Counted from the stretch's first letter, positions 1 to 9,247 are shown. The stretch is DNA of 64,000 nt from Stappia taiwanensis (GCF_014635285.1 NZ_BMCR01000001.1:620001-684000); one strand, 5' to 3'. Notes: generated by a model from the sequence alone, not told the origin. Program-made: numbers and translations.

Positions 1-373
1 CATTCACCTTCAGCCCGCCGCCAAGGTCGGAACGGCCGAAATCCCGCCCCGTTTCCAGCACCGCGCGCATCACCTTCGTCCAGACCTCCGGGACCAGACG
101 CATGTTGATGAAACCGGGCCCGGCGACGGACGCCTCGGCGACATCAGTGTCGCGCAACAGCAGCTCCACCAGCCCTTCGGCCAAAGCGCGTGGGTTGGTC
201 TTCAGCGGCTTGGCCAGAACCATCGCCGCGTTGGTCGCCAGGTCCCCGTGCGCCGGGTCTCGCGGCGGCTCGACCACGATGCGCTCAAGCGCCTCCGGCG
301 CCACTTCGCCATTCGGGTAAAGGTCAAGGACGGCGGCACGGACACGGCCGGTGAATTCGCTGAAGATGTTCAT
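1..373 (-). CDS. argS: Arginyl-tRNA synthetase, N-terminal part (cut by window edge)
   Basis: Charges tRNA-Arg with arginine in the cytoplasm. The reverse strand reads from an ATG at 373 (MNIFSEFTGRVRAAVLDLYP...) for 124 codons to the window edge. It carries the ArgS N-terminal tRNA-binding domain, including the typical GDLATNAAMVLAK and GPGFINMRL stretches. The window ends at GGLKVNV, just before the position where the family has the ATP-binding NPTGPxHVGH signature, so the catalytic core lies outside. It is 91 bp downstream of dgt on the same strand and is probably co-transcribed with it. No defect is visible in the part present. Confidence 0.93.
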   Translation of the reverse strand, partial: MNIFSEFTGRVRAAVLDLYPNGEVAPEALERIVVEPPRDPAHGDLATNAAMVLAKPLKTNPRALAEGLVELLLRDTDVAEASVAGPGFINMRLVPEVWTKVMRAVLETGRDFGRSDLGGGLKVN

Positions 374-464
374 CGCTGGCTTCTTTCGACATTCCCGGGC
401 GGACACCTCGGCGTGGGGCACGCGGGCAGTCCCTGGAAATCGGTGGAGAAATCGGACTGGCGGA

Positions 465-1682
465 CTAGCCCAAATCCGGAGTGTGGTCAAACAGGCGCCG
501 GTGCTCGTCCATCGCGAACCGGTCGGTCATGCCGGCGATGAAGTCGCAGACCCGGCGGGCGCGCCGGTCGGTGGCGGCATCTTCCAGGCCCCGGCGCCAT
601 TCCTCGGGCATCAGGGCCGGATCCGCGAAATAGGCCTCGAACAGCTCGCGGGTGACCTGCGACACCTTTCGCCGCACCGCCAGAACATCCGGATGCCGGT
701 AGAGATTGGCGAACAGGAAGGCCTTCACCTCCCCTTCCGCCCGGGCCATTTCGGCGGAGAACGCCACCAGCGCCCCGGGAGCGGCGCGCACATCCTCCAC
801 GGAGGCCGGCGCGGCCGCCGCAATCCGCGTCACCGCTTCGCGGATCACATCCTCCACCATGCGGGTGATCGACCGGCGCACGATCTCATGGATGCGGCGC
901 GGCTCCTCCAGATTCGGATACCGCGCGTCGACCTCATCCAGAATGCTGGCAAAGAAAGGCACCTCGCGGATCTGCTCGATACGGAGCAGCCCCGCCCGCA
1001 AGCCATCGTCAAGGTCATGGGCATCATAGGCGATATCGTCGGCGATTGCCGCTGCCTGCGCCTCCGCGCTCGGCCAGGTGTCGAGCCTCAGGTCTTGACG
1101 CTGCGAATGGGCGCGGATGGCGAACGGCAGCTCACTGCCGGCGAACTTGCCAAGCGGCGCCCCATCCGGCCCCACCAGCGGACCGTTGTGCTTGACCAGC
1201 CCCTCCAGGGTTTCCCAGCTGAGATTGAGCCCGTCGAACTCGGCGTAGCGCCGCTCCAGACTGGTGACCACCCGCAGTGACTGGGCATTATGGTCGAACC
1301 CGCCATAGGGCGCCATGCAGGCGTCCATCACATCCTCACCCTCATGCCCGAACGGCGTGTGGCCTAGGTCATGGGCGAGCGCCAGGCATTCGGCGAGATC
1401 CTCGTCGAGGCGCAGCGCCCGGGCGAGCGAGCGGGCGATCTGCGACACCTCGATGGTATGAGTGAGCCGCGTGCGGAAGTGATCGCCCTCATGATAGACG
1501 AAGACCTGGGTCTTGTGCTTGAGCCGGCGAAAGGCGGTGGAATGAATGATCCGGTCCCGGTCGCGCTGGAACGGCGTGCGGGTGGGGCTTTCCGGTTCGG
1601 GAAAAAGGCGTCCGTGGCTCTTGTCCGGATTTGTGGCAAAGGGCGCGCGCGGCTGTGCGCCATATCCAAGCGGTGCGGTCAT
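465..1682 (-). CDS. dgt: Deoxyguanosinetriphosphate triphosphohydrolase-like protein (HD domain)
   Basis: Predicted dNTP triphosphohydrolase that splits (d)NTPs into nucleoside and tripolyphosphate. The 405-residue product begins [15 protein letters not shown]. The frame stays open upstream of 1682, but that extension is low-complexity and overlaps the divergent gene, so the ATG at 1682 is used. HD-superfamily metal ligands are visible: H75 in [10 protein letters not shown] and H104-D105 in [38 protein letters not shown] is the usual dGTPase-family entry motif (here residues 40-60). Length fits the bacterial Dgt-like class. It is divergent from the ErpA-like gene across a 202 bp spacer and lies upstream of argS. 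The preferred substrate cannot be read from sequence. Confidence 0.93.
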   Translation of the reverse strand: MTAPLGYGAQPRAPFATNPDKSHGRLFPEPESPTRTPFQRDRDRIIHSTAFRRLKHKTQVFVYHEGDHFRTRLTHTIEVSQIARSLARALRLDEDLAECLALAHDLGHTPFGHEGEDVMDACMAPYGGFDHNAQSLRVVTSLERRYAEFDGLNLSWETLEGLVKHNGPLVGPDGAPLGKFAGSELPFAIRAHSQRQDLRLDTWPSAEAQAAAIADDIAYDAHDLDDGLRAGLLRIEQIREVPFFASILDEVDARYPNLEEPRRIHEIVRRSITRMVEDVIREAVTRIAAAAPASVEDVRAAPGALVAFSAEMARAEGEVKAFLFANLYRHPDVLAVRRKVSQVTRELFEAYFADPALMPEEWRRGLEDAATDRRARRVCDFIAGMTDRFAMDEHRRLFDHTPDLG

Positions 1683-1884
1683 CAAGCCTCTCCGATGCGG
1701 TGTCCCGTTGCACCGGACACGCGGTGCAAGTGTTGACGCTTGCTCGCTGTGTTCATACCTATCTGATAACGTCTTGCACAGACCAGCTTCGGGCCGGGTG
1801 CCGGATTTCTTGCAGGCAGCACCGCCGCCAGCCGGCGATGCCCAGGCACCGGACCGCCCGCCAACACGGACACGAGCGAAAGCC

Positions 1885-2238
1885 ATGACCAGCCAAGTGA
1901 CGGAAACCAGCCAGGAGGGCGTGTCGCTGAGCGACAGCGCCGCACGGCGCATTGCCAAGATTCTCTCAGCCGAACCGGACGGCACCTGCCTGCGCATCAG
2001 CGTGGAAGGCGGCGGATGTTCCGGCTTCCAGTACAAATACGATCTGGTGCGCGAGCGCGAGGCCGACGACCTGGTGCTGGAAAAGGACGGCGCCACCGTT
2101 CTCATCGACCCGATTTCGGTGCAATACATGGCCGGATCGGTCGTCGACTATGTCGATGACATCATGGGCCAGTCGTTTCAGATCCAGAACCCGCTCGCGG
2201 CCGCCGGCTGCGGTTGCGGCACCAGCTTCTCGATCTGA
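1885..2238 (+). CDS. erpA: A-type iron-sulfur carrier, ErpA/IscA family
   Basis: Small A-type carrier (117 aa) that takes Fe-S clusters from a scaffold and delivers them to apoproteins. The three conserved cysteines are present: C45 in [10 protein letters not shown], and C109 and C111 in [10 protein letters not shown]. The ATG at 1885 follows the spacer to divergent dgt; an upstream in-frame extension to 1546 has no family character and overlaps dgt. The dgt/erpA-like/xthA order is common in Hyphomicrobiales. A second A-type protein is encoded at the end of the suf operon (12808-13197). ErpA is favoured over SufA/IscA here because of its stand-alone location. Confidence 0.9.
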   Translation: MTSQVTETSQEGVSLSDSAARRIAKILSAEPDGTCLRISVEGGGCSGFQYKYDLVREREADDLVLEKDGATVLIDPISVQYMAGSVVDYVDDIMGQSFQIQNPLAAAGCGCGTSFSI

Positions 2239-2270
2239 CGCCTCCCCCAACCACGCGAAAGAGGACCGCC

Positions 2271-3053
2271 GTGAAAATCGCGACCTGGAACATCAACGGC
2301 GTCAAGGCGCGACACGACACGGCTCTGGCCTGGCTGAAGGAGGCAGCGCCCGATATCGCCTGCCTTCAGGAGATCAAATCCGTCGACGAGGCGTTTCCCG
2401 CCGCCGCCTTCGAAGAGCTTGGCTACAATGTGGTGACCCATGGCCAGAAGGGCTTCAATGGGGTTGCGCTTCTCAGCAAGTCTCCCCTTGAGGACATCAC
2501 CCGGGGCCTTCCGGGCGAAGATGAGGACGTTCAGGCCCGTTACATCGAGGCGGTCACCGGCACCGCGCAAGGGGTGGTCCGCGTCGGCTGCCTCTATCTG
2601 CCGAACGGCAATCCGGTCGACACGGAAAAGTTCCCCTACAAGCTGCGCTGGATGGACCGGCTGCGGCGTCATGTGGCGCAGCGACTGACACTGGAAGAAC
2701 CGTTCGTGCTGCTTGGCGACTACAACGTCATTCCCGAGCCGCGCGATGCCCGCAATCCCGACGCCTGGGTTGACGATGCTCTGTTCCGTCCCGAAAGCCG
2801 CCAGTCGTTCCGCGCGCTGTGTGCCCTTGGCCTGACCGACGCGGTGCGCGCGGCCAATCAGGCCGATGATGTCTACACCTTCTGGGACTATCAGGCCGGC
2901 GCCTGGCAGAAAAACAACGGCATTCGCATCGACCACGTCCTGCTCTCGCCCGAAGCCTGCGACCGGCTGGAAGGCGTTGGCATCGACGCCCATGTGCGCG
3001 GCTGGGAAAAGCCCTCCGATCATGTGCCCGTCTGGGTGGAGCTGGCGGCATGA
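2271..3053 (+). CDS. xthA: Exodeoxyribonuclease III (AP endonuclease)
   Basis: Mg-dependent 3'-5' exonuclease and AP endonuclease of base-excision repair, 260 aa. Endonuclease/exonuclease/phosphatase-fold motifs occur in order: KIATWNINGVKAR near the start, CLQEIKS (catalytic Glu), LLGDYNV (Asp/Asn pair), IRIDHVLLS, and the C-terminal WEKPSDHVPVWVEL with the catalytic Asp-His. The start is the GTG at 2271, where homology begins; the 19 codons before it overlap the end of the preceding gene. The stop overlaps the next gene by 4 bp (ATGA), which suggests translational coupling. Confidence 0.95.
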   Translation: MKIATWNINGVKARHDTALAWLKEAAPDIACLQEIKSVDEAFPAAAFEELGYNVVTHGQKGFNGVALLSKSPLEDITRGLPGEDEDVQARYIEAVTGTAQGVVRVGCLYLPNGNPVDTEKFPYKLRWMDRLRRHVAQRLTLEEPFVLLGDYNVIPEPRDARNPDAWVDDALFRPESRQSFRALCALGLTDAVRAANQADDVYTFWDYQAGAWQKNNGIRIDHVLLSPEACDRLEGVGIDAHVRGWEKPSDHVPVWVELAA

Positions 3054-4207
3054 GCCCGGAGCAGCGGGCGCGGCTCGCCAGTCTCGACACTCCCGCCCTG
3101 CTGCTCGATGAACCACGCCTCGTCCAGAACCTGACGAAGATGGCGAAACGGGCTGCGGCCGATGGCATCCCCTTGCGGCCGCATCTGAAAACGGCCAAAT
3201 CCATCGACGTTGCCCGGCTCGCCGCCGACCTCGGCGCCGACCGCTGGACAGTCTCCACCTTGCGCGAGGCGGAATATTTCGCCGCGCATGGTCTCAGCGA
3301 CATGCTCTACACCCTGTCGATCGTGCAGGCGAAGCTGGAGCGGGTGATGGCGCTCAACCGGACCGGCGCCGATGTCGCCGTCTGCCTCGACACCCCGGAA
3401 GGGGCCGCCGCCATCGCCGCCATGGCGCTCGACGGGCCACCGCTACGGGTGTTCCTCGAAATCGACGTGGACAGCCACCGCACCGGATTGCGGCCGGGCG
3501 AAACCCGGTTGATCGAAACCGCGGAGCGCATCGCCGCCGCCCCGCGCCTGTCGCTGGCCGGTGTGATGGCCCATGGCGGCGAAAGCTACGCCTCGCGCTC
3601 ACGCGCCGACATCGAGGCCATGGCAGAGCAGGAACGCTCCATCGCCGTCGCCGCCGCCGAAGCCCTGCGGGCCGAAGCCATCGCCTGCCCCCTGGTGAGT
3701 ATCGGCTCGACGCCGACCGCCTGTTTCAGCAGGTCCCGCGAGGGCGTCGGCGAACTGCGAGCAGGCGTCTACATGTTTCAGGATGTCTTCCAGGCCAATC
3801 TGGGCGTCTGTACGCTCGACGACATCGCCGCCAGTGTGCTGACGACGGTGGTCAGCGCCGCGCCGCATCTCAACCGGCTGATCATCGATGCCGGCGGCCT
3901 CGCCCTGTCCAAGGATCGCTCCTGCGCCAGCCAGGACAACGATTGCGGCTACGGCTTCTTCACCGACGAAGATGGCCGGTGGATCGAAAATCTCCATGTC
4001 ACGGGGGTCAGCCAGGAACATGGTTATGTCACCACCCGGGATGGTACCCCGCTCCCCTTCGCCGATTTTCCCATCGGCAGCCGGTTGCGGGTCCTGCCGA
4101 ACCACGCCTGCATGACCGCCGCCGCCTATGATCGCTACACGGTGCTGACCGCCGATGGCGGCACCGACGACTGGCAACGGATCAACGGCTGGGAACCCTA
4201 CCCCTGA
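3050..4207 (+). CDS. DSD1-family PLP enzyme (D-threonine aldolase / D-serine dehydratase-like)
   Basis: Predicted PLP-dependent enzyme acting on a D-hydroxy amino acid, 385 aa. The N-terminal alanine-racemase-type barrel contains RPHLKTAKS with the PLP lysine at K47. The C-terminal beta domain keeps the metal-ligand pattern of D-serine dehydratase/D-threonine aldolase: the His of SQEHGYV and the His-x-Cys of LPNHACM. Fold and cofactor are clear, but the choice between aldolase and dehydratase is not. The start overlaps the xthA stop (ATGA), so it is probably the second gene of an xthA operon. The pairing with a DNA-repair nuclease has no obvious functional logic. Confidence 0.85.
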   Translation: MSPEQRARLASLDTPALLLDEPRLVQNLTKMAKRAAADGIPLRPHLKTAKSIDVARLAADLGADRWTVSTLREAEYFAAHGLSDMLYTLSIVQAKLERVMALNRTGADVAVCLDTPEGAAAIAAMALDGPPLRVFLEIDVDSHRTGLRPGETRLIETAERIAAAPRLSLAGVMAHGGESYASRSRADIEAMAEQERSIAVAAAEALRAEAIACPLVSIGSTPTACFSRSREGVGELRAGVYMFQDVFQANLGVCTLDDIAASVLTTVVSAAPHLNRLIIDAGGLALSKDRSCASQDNDCGYGFFTDEDGRWIENLHVTGVSQEHGYVTTRDGTPLPFADFPIGSRLRVLPNHACMTAAAYDRYTVLTADGGTDDWQRINGWEPYP

Positions 4208-4261
4208 AAGCCTCCCCGCCGCGCAAACTGACGCAGCGGCAGAAACATGCTATCGTGACGC

Positions 4262-4573
4262 ATGGCGAAACGATGGCGACCCTATTGCGTGCTGACCGCA
4301 TGGACGCTGCTGCTGTTTCTGTTGGAAAGCGGCACGGCGATGGCGGCTGAGTGCAGTTGCCGCTACTTCGGTCAGTCCTACAAGCTCGGCGAGACGGTAT
4401 GCCTGCGCGGGCCCAATGGCCTGCGGCTTGCCCGATGCGCCATGAATCTGAACAACACCTCCTGGCAGCCGCTCGACCGCCAATGCCCCTTGAGCGCGGT
4501 AACGCCGCCCTCTCCTGCATCGCATCCCGCAGCACCTGACGCCCCCCGGATTGGAGAGCGGAAGGCCGGGTAA
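4262..4573 (+). CDS. Small secreted cysteine-containing protein, function unknown
   Basis: 103 aa. A cleavable signal peptide is apparent: KRW at the start, a hydrophobic core (VLTAWTLLLFLLE), then TAMAA. The mature part has five cysteines (ECSC, TVCLRG, LARCAMN, RQCPLS) in the first 50 residues, followed by a proline/alanine-rich tail. This looks like a small periplasmic disulfide-bonded protein. I do not recognise a named family. It sits 54 bp after the PLP-enzyme gene and converges with the Sel1-repeat gene, whose stop is 13 bp away. The signal peptide and cysteine pattern make it a likely real gene. Confidence 0.7.
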   Translation: MAKRWRPYCVLTAWTLLLFLLESGTAMAAECSCRYFGQSYKLGETVCLRGPNGLRLARCAMNLNNTSWQPLDRQCPLSAVTPPSPASHPAAPDAPRIGERKAG

Positions 4574-4585
4574 AAGGCCTGCACT

Positions 4586-5461
4586 CTAGCGGCCGTCGGC
4601 CACCGAGACGTGATTGCTGGCGATCCAGTTTTCGGCAAGCATCGTCGCCCGGCGGCGCACCGGTTCGGAAGCCAATCCGAAGCAGCGCTCCTGGGTCTCG
4701 GCGATCCAGTCCGCCTTCGGGCCGACCGCGCGCTTGCGTGCGATCGTCAGCCACATCAGCCCGGAGGTCTGGGCGTCCGTTCCCCGGAAGTCGGAATTGA
4801 ACAGCAATTCACCAAGCCGGGCCTGCGCCGTCACATGGCCCTTGCGCGCCGCAAGCTTCAGCCAACGGGCTGCCATGCGCGGATCGCGGTCGCTTTCATC
4901 GAGATACAGGATACCCAGATGATACTGGGCGTCGGCATCGCCGAAATAGGACGCAGCATAGGTGAAGATTTCCCGCGCGCGGCCGACATTCGGACGGATC
5001 GCGCTGTCATTGATGCCGGTGAGGTAATAGGACCCCAACTCGACGAAGGCGCTGGCGATAAAGGGCGCGCGCGGCGACGACGGGCTGTCGTCGGCATAGT
5101 TCGAGGCAATCTGACGGAAATACTCGAAGGCCTTGATGTCGTCTTCCTGGACCCCGTCGCCCTTGGCATACATGCGCCCGAGCTTCCAGGCTGCCAGCGG
5201 ATGCCCCTTCTCCGCGGCGAAGCGCAAGGAATCGAGCGCCCGCTCCTTCTCGCCCGCATAGTAGAATCGCGTGCCCGCGCGCAGTGCCTCCAAAGGGGAG
5301 ACATCCCCCTTCGGCACCGTCTCCAGCACCGCCGTTGCTCCATTCTCCGCAGGACGCCCATCGAGCGCCGCCACCGGGCCGGAGCAAGCCAGACCGAGCA
5401 GAAGAGAAGCCACTATACCTGAACTAGTGATCCGCATTCCCTGACCGCCTCGCGCGTTCAT
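4586..5461 (-). CDS. Sel1-repeat (TPR-like) periplasmic protein
   Basis: 291 aa. The N-terminus (MRITSSGIVASLLLGLACSGPVAALDG, shown here from residue 9) is a signal peptide. At least three Sel1-like repeats follow: the AxWKLGRMYAKGDGVQEDD unit, the SAFVELGSYYLTGIND unit, and the AQYHLGILYLDE / ARWLKLAARKGHVTAQARLGELL units. Such proteins are solenoid adaptors, often in envelope processes; a specific partner cannot be named. AAGGAGG lies 4 nt upstream of the ATG at 5461. An alternative ATG at 5437 would start the signal peptide directly but has a weaker ribosome site. Confidence 0.85.
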   Translation of the reverse strand: MNARGGQGMRITSSGIVASLLLGLACSGPVAALDGRPAENGATAVLETVPKGDVSPLEALRAGTRFYYAGEKERALDSLRFAAEKGHPLAAWKLGRMYAKGDGVQEDDIKAFEYFRQIASNYADDSPSSPRAPFIASAFVELGSYYLTGINDSAIRPNVGRAREIFTYAASYFGDADAQYHLGILYLDESDRDPRMAARWLKLAARKGHVTAQARLGELLFNSDFRGTDAQTSGLMWLTIARKRAVGPKADWIAETQERCFGLASEPVRRRATMLAENWIASNHVSVADGR

Positions 5462-6039
5462 TCAACCTCCTTCGGCACATGCCGCTTCGCTCGAATGAAA
5501 CGCGATCCTTCTTCTTTTTTGCCAGCCTGTGCCCTGGAACTCTCCGCCCAGGACAGTCTGTCCGGCATTGCCGTTCGTTCACCCCCAATGAACCGGCCGC
5601 CTCGTTTTACCTAGCTTCAGTTGTACCCCGTCAACTTGGCAACAGTTTGGCCTTTTCCGTCCTTCATCATGCAAGATCCAACCTCTTGCGATATCAGTAC
5701 TTTCATCCATCGCGAGGCGACGCCTCGCGGGACAGGCGCAGCTCTCCCGGCCTTACCGCCACACCGCCGCCACATCCCCCGAGCGATGCGGATGACGGTG
5801 CTGCGCCTCGCCCCAACGGAGACGATCCAAAAATGGCCGAAACGCGGCGCCAGCCCCTTGCGGACGATCATAGCCGATAGAGAAGCAACATGGTGTGACC
5901 CGTTCGACACAACACCGGCCCTGCGCCGCTCTGGCGATGGCTTGGCATTGCGCAAAGCCCCCCACAGGGGCGCAGACGCCCCGCCCCCGAGTTCGTTGAC
6001 GGCGTTCTGCCACGGTCTCCGCACAATCGGACGTTCTCC
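5462..6039. other. Long intergenic stretch with no recognised gene
   Basis: About 580 bp between the Sel1-repeat gene and the small ORF at 6040. Open frames exist on both strands (for example 5621-6286 plus and 5617-6024 minus), but their translations are Arg/Pro-rich, without recognisable motifs, and they overlap each other. A GGGGCG-CAGA-CGCCCC hairpin lies at about 5966-5981 without a T tract. The left end presumably holds the promoter of the minus-strand Sel1-repeat gene. I see nothing else. Confidence 0.5.
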
Positions 6040-6138
6040 CTATCCGGAGATCACCAGCAGCAAGGCATTGACAACCAGAACCCCGGCCATGAAAAGATCC
6101 GCTTCACGCGGTAGAAATCTTGGCGAAAATCGCTTCAT
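6040..6138 (-). CDS. Candidate 32-residue membrane peptide
   Basis: A short reverse-strand frame encodes a positively charged N-terminus (MKRFSPRFLPREADLF) followed by a hydrophobic stretch (MAGVLVVNALLLVISG) long enough for one membrane span, ending in TAG. GGGAGGGCCC precedes the ATG at 6138, a good Shine-Dalgarno with 6 nt spacing. It lies upstream of, and divergent from, parE. No family is recognised. The topology and ribosome site argue for a translated small membrane protein, but length alone gives little statistical support. Confidence 0.45.
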   Translation of the reverse strand: MKRFSPRFLPREADLFMAGVLVVNALLLVISG

Positions 6139-6328
6139 GGGCCCTCCCGCCCACGCGCACCGACGCGCTGGCCGGCTTCCCCTTGCCTTCGACGATCGGC
6201 CCGAGCCGATTGAAAACGGTTCCCGCAGCCGGCCCCATCGGCACGGTTTTGCCGAAATGCCGCGCTCTTGGCAGAATCGGGTATGATTCGGGGCTATGCT
6301 GCGATGCGCACCCTTCTTGACGGGACAC

Positions 6329-8404
6329 ATGATGACGGTGAATGACGACCTGTTTGATGCCAATGGCGGCAGCGCATCCGCGCCCAGTGCCCCGAACCGG
6401 CCGGAGACGGAGACCGCCACCCCTGCCGCGCCCGCCCGGCGCCGCCGTCAGCCCGCGCAAGGCTTTTCCGCCGATACGGAATACACCGCCGAACACATCG
6501 AGGTTCTGGAAGGGCTGGAGCCGGTCCGGCGCCGTCCGGGCATGTATATCGGCGGCACCGACGAGCGCGCCCTGCATCACCTCTTCGCCGAAGTCATCGA
6601 CAACTCGATGGACGAGGCGGTTGCCGGCCACGCGAGCTGGATCGAAGTCAACCTGTCCGCCGACGGTTTTCTGTCCGTGGCCGACAACGGGCGCGGCATT
6701 CCCATCGACCCGCATCCCAAACATCGCGACAAGTCGGCGCTTGAGGTGATCATGACGACGCTGCACGCCGGCGGCAAATTCGACAGCAAGGTCTACGAAA
6801 CCTCCGGCGGCCTGCATGGCGTCGGCGTCTCGGTGGTCAACGCCCTGTCGGAGGAACTCGTCGTTGAGGTCGCCCGGGCGCGCAAGCTCTATCGCCAGAC
6901 CTTCCGCCGCGGCCAGCCCGATGGCGCGCTCGAATGTGTTGGCGATGTACAGAACAGGCGCGGCACCCTCGTGCGCTTCCGTCCCGATCCGGAAATCTTC
7001 GGCAAGGGCGCCACCTTCAAGGCCGACTGGCTGTTCAAGATGGCCCGCTCCAAGGCCTATCTGTTCTCCGGCGTGGAGATCCGCTGGCGCTGCGCACCGG
7101 AACTGGTCACCGGCAAGGATGAGGTGACCGCCGAAGCGGTGTTCCATTTCCCCGGGGGCTTGCGCGACTACCTCGGCGACGCGCTGGGCAAGGAACGCAG
7201 GGTCATCGACGACACCTTCGCCGGCCGCACCGCCGAAACCGGTCGCCATGGCGCCGTCGAATGGGCCGTCACCTGGTTCGCCGGCGACGGTTTCGTCAAC
7301 TCCTACTGCAACACCGTGCCAACCCCGGAGGGCGGCACCCACGAGACTGGCCTTCGCTACGCGCTCCTGCGCGGGCTGAAGGCCTATGGCGAGCTGTCGG
7401 GCAACAAGAAAGCGTCGATTATCACCGGTGACGACATCCTCACCTCCGCCGGGGCCATGCTGTCGGTCTTCATCCGCGAGCCGGAGTTCGTCGGCCAGAC
7501 CAAGGACAAGCTTTCGACCACCGAGGCCACCCGAATCGTCGAGAACGCGGTGCGCGATGCGTTCGACCATTGGCTCACCGCTTCGCCCAACCAGGCCAAC
7601 AAACTGCTGGAATGGGTGATCGAGCGCGCCGACGAGCGGCTGCGCCGCCGCCAGGAAAAGGACGTGGCGCGCAAGACCGCGGTGCGCAAGCTGCGCCTGC
7701 CCGGCAAGCTGGCCGACTGCTCCTCCAACCAGGCGGCCGGGTCCGAACTGTTCATCGTCGAGGGCGATTCCGCCGGCGGCTCGGCCAAGCAGGCGCGCAA
7801 CCGCGCCAACCAGGCGATCCTTCCCTTGCGCGGCAAGATCCTCAACGTGGCCAGCGCCGGTCGGGACAAGCTCGTCGCCAACCAGCAGCTTGCCGACCTC
7901 ATCCAGGCGCTGGGCTGCGGCACCCGCAGCGCCTACCGCGACAGCGACCTGCGCTATGAGCGCATCATCATCATGACCGACGCCGACGTGGACGGTGCCC
8001 ATATCGCCTCGCTGCTGATCACCTTCTTCTATCGGGAAATGCCGGAGTTGATCCGCAACGGGCACTTGTTCCTTGCCGCGCCGCCGCTTTACCGCCTGAC
8101 CCAGGGCGGAAAGACCGTCTATGCGCGGGACGACGCGCATAAGGATGCTTTGCTGGCGAGCGAATTCAAGGCCAACGCCAAGGTCGATATCGGGCGCTTC
8201 AAGGGTCTTGGCGAGATGCTGCCGGCCCAGCTCAAGGAAACGACGATGGACCCGAACAAGCGCAGCCTGCTGCGGGTCGACATCGAACTTGCGGAAGACA
8301 GCCTGACCCGCACCACCGTCGAGCGGCTGATGGGCAACAAGCCCGAGGCCCGGTTCTCCTTCATTCAGGAAAACGCCGAATTCGCCGAAGGATTGGACAT
8401 CTAG
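6329..8404 (+). CDS. parE: DNA topoisomerase IV subunit B
   Basis: ATPase subunit of topoisomerase IV, which decatenates daughter chromosomes with ParC. About 691 aa. GHKL ATPase motifs are visible: EVIDNSMDEAVAG, VADNGRGIPIDPH and GGLHGVGVSVVNALS. The TOPRIM part shows ELFIVEGDSAGGSAKQARN and IIMTDADVDGAHIASLL. QAILPLRGKILNV and the GRFKGLGEMLPAQL region are typical of type IIA B subunits. ParE rather than GyrB is favoured by the short C-terminus without the GyrB insert. Two ATG codons (6329 and 6332) are possible; the first 45 residues are a low-complexity Pro/Ala/Arg leader. An upstream ATG at 6296 has no better support. Confidence 0.93.
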   Translation: MMTVNDDLFDANGGSASAPSAPNRPETETATPAAPARRRRQPAQGFSADTEYTAEHIEVLEGLEPVRRRPGMYIGGTDERALHHLFAEVIDNSMDEAVAGHASWIEVNLSADGFLSVADNGRGIPIDPHPKHRDKSALEVIMTTLHAGGKFDSKVYETSGGLHGVGVSVVNALSEELVVEVARARKLYRQTFRRGQPDGALECVGDVQNRRGTLVRFRPDPEIFGKGATFKADWLFKMARSKAYLFSGVEIRWRCAPELVTGKDEVTAEAVFHFPGGLRDYLGDALGKERRVIDDTFAGRTAETGRHGAVEWAVTWFAGDGFVNSYCNTVPTPEGGTHETGLRYALLRGLKAYGELSGNKKASIITGDDILTSAGAMLSVFIREPEFVGQTKDKLSTTEATRIVENAVRDAFDHWLTASPNQANKLLEWVIERADERLRRRQEKDVARKTAVRKLRLPGKLADCSSNQAAGSELFIVEGDSAGGSAKQARNRANQAILPLRGKILNVASAGRDKLVANQQLADLIQALGCGTRSAYRDSDLRYERIIIMTDADVDGAHIASLLITFFYREMPELIRNGHLFLAAPPLYRLTQGGKTVYARDDAHKDALLASEFKANAKVDIGRFKGLGEMLPAQLKETTMDPNKRSLLRVDIELAEDSLTRTTVERLMGNKPEARFSFIQENAEFAEGLDI

Positions 8405-8497
8405 CGCGGGACGCATCTTCACGCCCCTCGCCGCCGGAGGACAGAGGCCCTTGCAGACCGCCCAAGCACGCCTTCCCCTGACGCGAGAGGCCCAGCC

Positions 8498-9247
8498 ATG
8501 CTGACGACGCTCTACCGCACAGTCGATCGCCGACGGCGGCCGCTCCGCGATCACCACTACCTTGTGCTCCCCGCACTCGGCCTCGCCTATGGACGCTGCC
8601 CGAACGCGGCAAGCGACGGCATTCGCCAAGCCATGGCCACCCTGGCCCGAGCCTACGGGGACGACACTTCCGATGCCGAGGCAAAGCAACCGGCCTTTCA
8701 GACCCCGCAGACCGGTTATGCCACCGGCACGCTGTCCTCCTGGGTCGAAGGCATGACACTGCTCTCCGCCAGGGACCTGACCCGCCAACATCCCGACGCC
8801 CTGATCTTCAGTGCCATACGCGATCCGCTGGCCCGCCTGGCCGCCTGCTACCTCCGCCAGTATGGCGCCGGTCGCACGCCGCCGGTTTCAAGCAGCTTCC
8901 TCGGCTTCCAGCCCGGAATGAGCTTTGCCCAGTTCGCGCTGCATGTCTGCGCCATCAACGACCGGAAAAGCGCCAACGCCTACCGCAGCCAGACCGCCAT
9001 CCTCAGTCACAACCGCGCCTTGCTGCCCCACCGCTTCATCCGCTTTGAGAGCCCGGAGCCGGACTGGCAGGCCTTGCGCGCGGAGGCCCGCCAGGTCCGC
9101 GGCATAGATATCGGCCCCCTGCCCGCGCGCGAGGACCCCAACGAAGCGGAGGTCCGCAGGTTGCTCTTGGAGACCGCTCCGGCTGTGCGCGATGCGGTGC
9201 GCAAACGCTATCGCCGGGACTATCAGCTCCTTTATGCGCAGAGCTGA
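8498..9247 (+). CDS. Sulfotransferase-like protein
   Basis: 249 aa. Features match the carbohydrate sulfotransferase (Sulfotransfer_2-like) fold. A 5'-PAPS-binding-like segment, YGRCPNAASDGIRQAM, corresponds to the PKxASxS loop. A 3'-PAPS-like segment, FSAIRDPLARLAACYLRQY, corresponds to RxPxxRxxSxY. MSFAQFALHVCAIND...ANAYRSQTAIL resembles the conserved region after it. The usual PAPS-loop lysine is replaced by Asn (CPNAAS), so activity is uncertain. The protein may modify a surface polysaccharide or lipid. It is downstream of parE with a 93 bp gap and followed by a secreted protein gene. Family assignment is by motif pattern only. Confidence 0.6.
   Translation: MLTTLYRTVDRRRRPLRDHHYLVLPALGLAYGRCPNAASDGIRQAMATLARAYGDDTSDAEAKQPAFQTPQTGYATGTLSSWVEGMTLLSARDLTRQHPDALIFSAIRDPLARLAACYLRQYGAGRTPPVSSSFLGFQPGMSFAQFALHVCAINDRKSANAYRSQTAILSHNRALLPHRFIRFESPEPDWQALRAEARQVRGIDIGPLPAREDPNEAEVRRLLLETAPAVRDAVRKRYRRDYQLLYAQS

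Noticed and set aside
5621-6286. Plus-strand open frame of 221 codons in the gap before parE
   Set aside because: Arg/Pro/His-rich, no motif, overlaps other equally poor frames on both strands and contains the better small ORF on the minus strand.
6104-8791. Long minus-strand open frame of about 895 codons opposite parE
   Set aside because: It mirrors the codon structure of parE, has Gly/Ala/Arg-rich antisense composition and no motifs. It is a GC-driven shadow.
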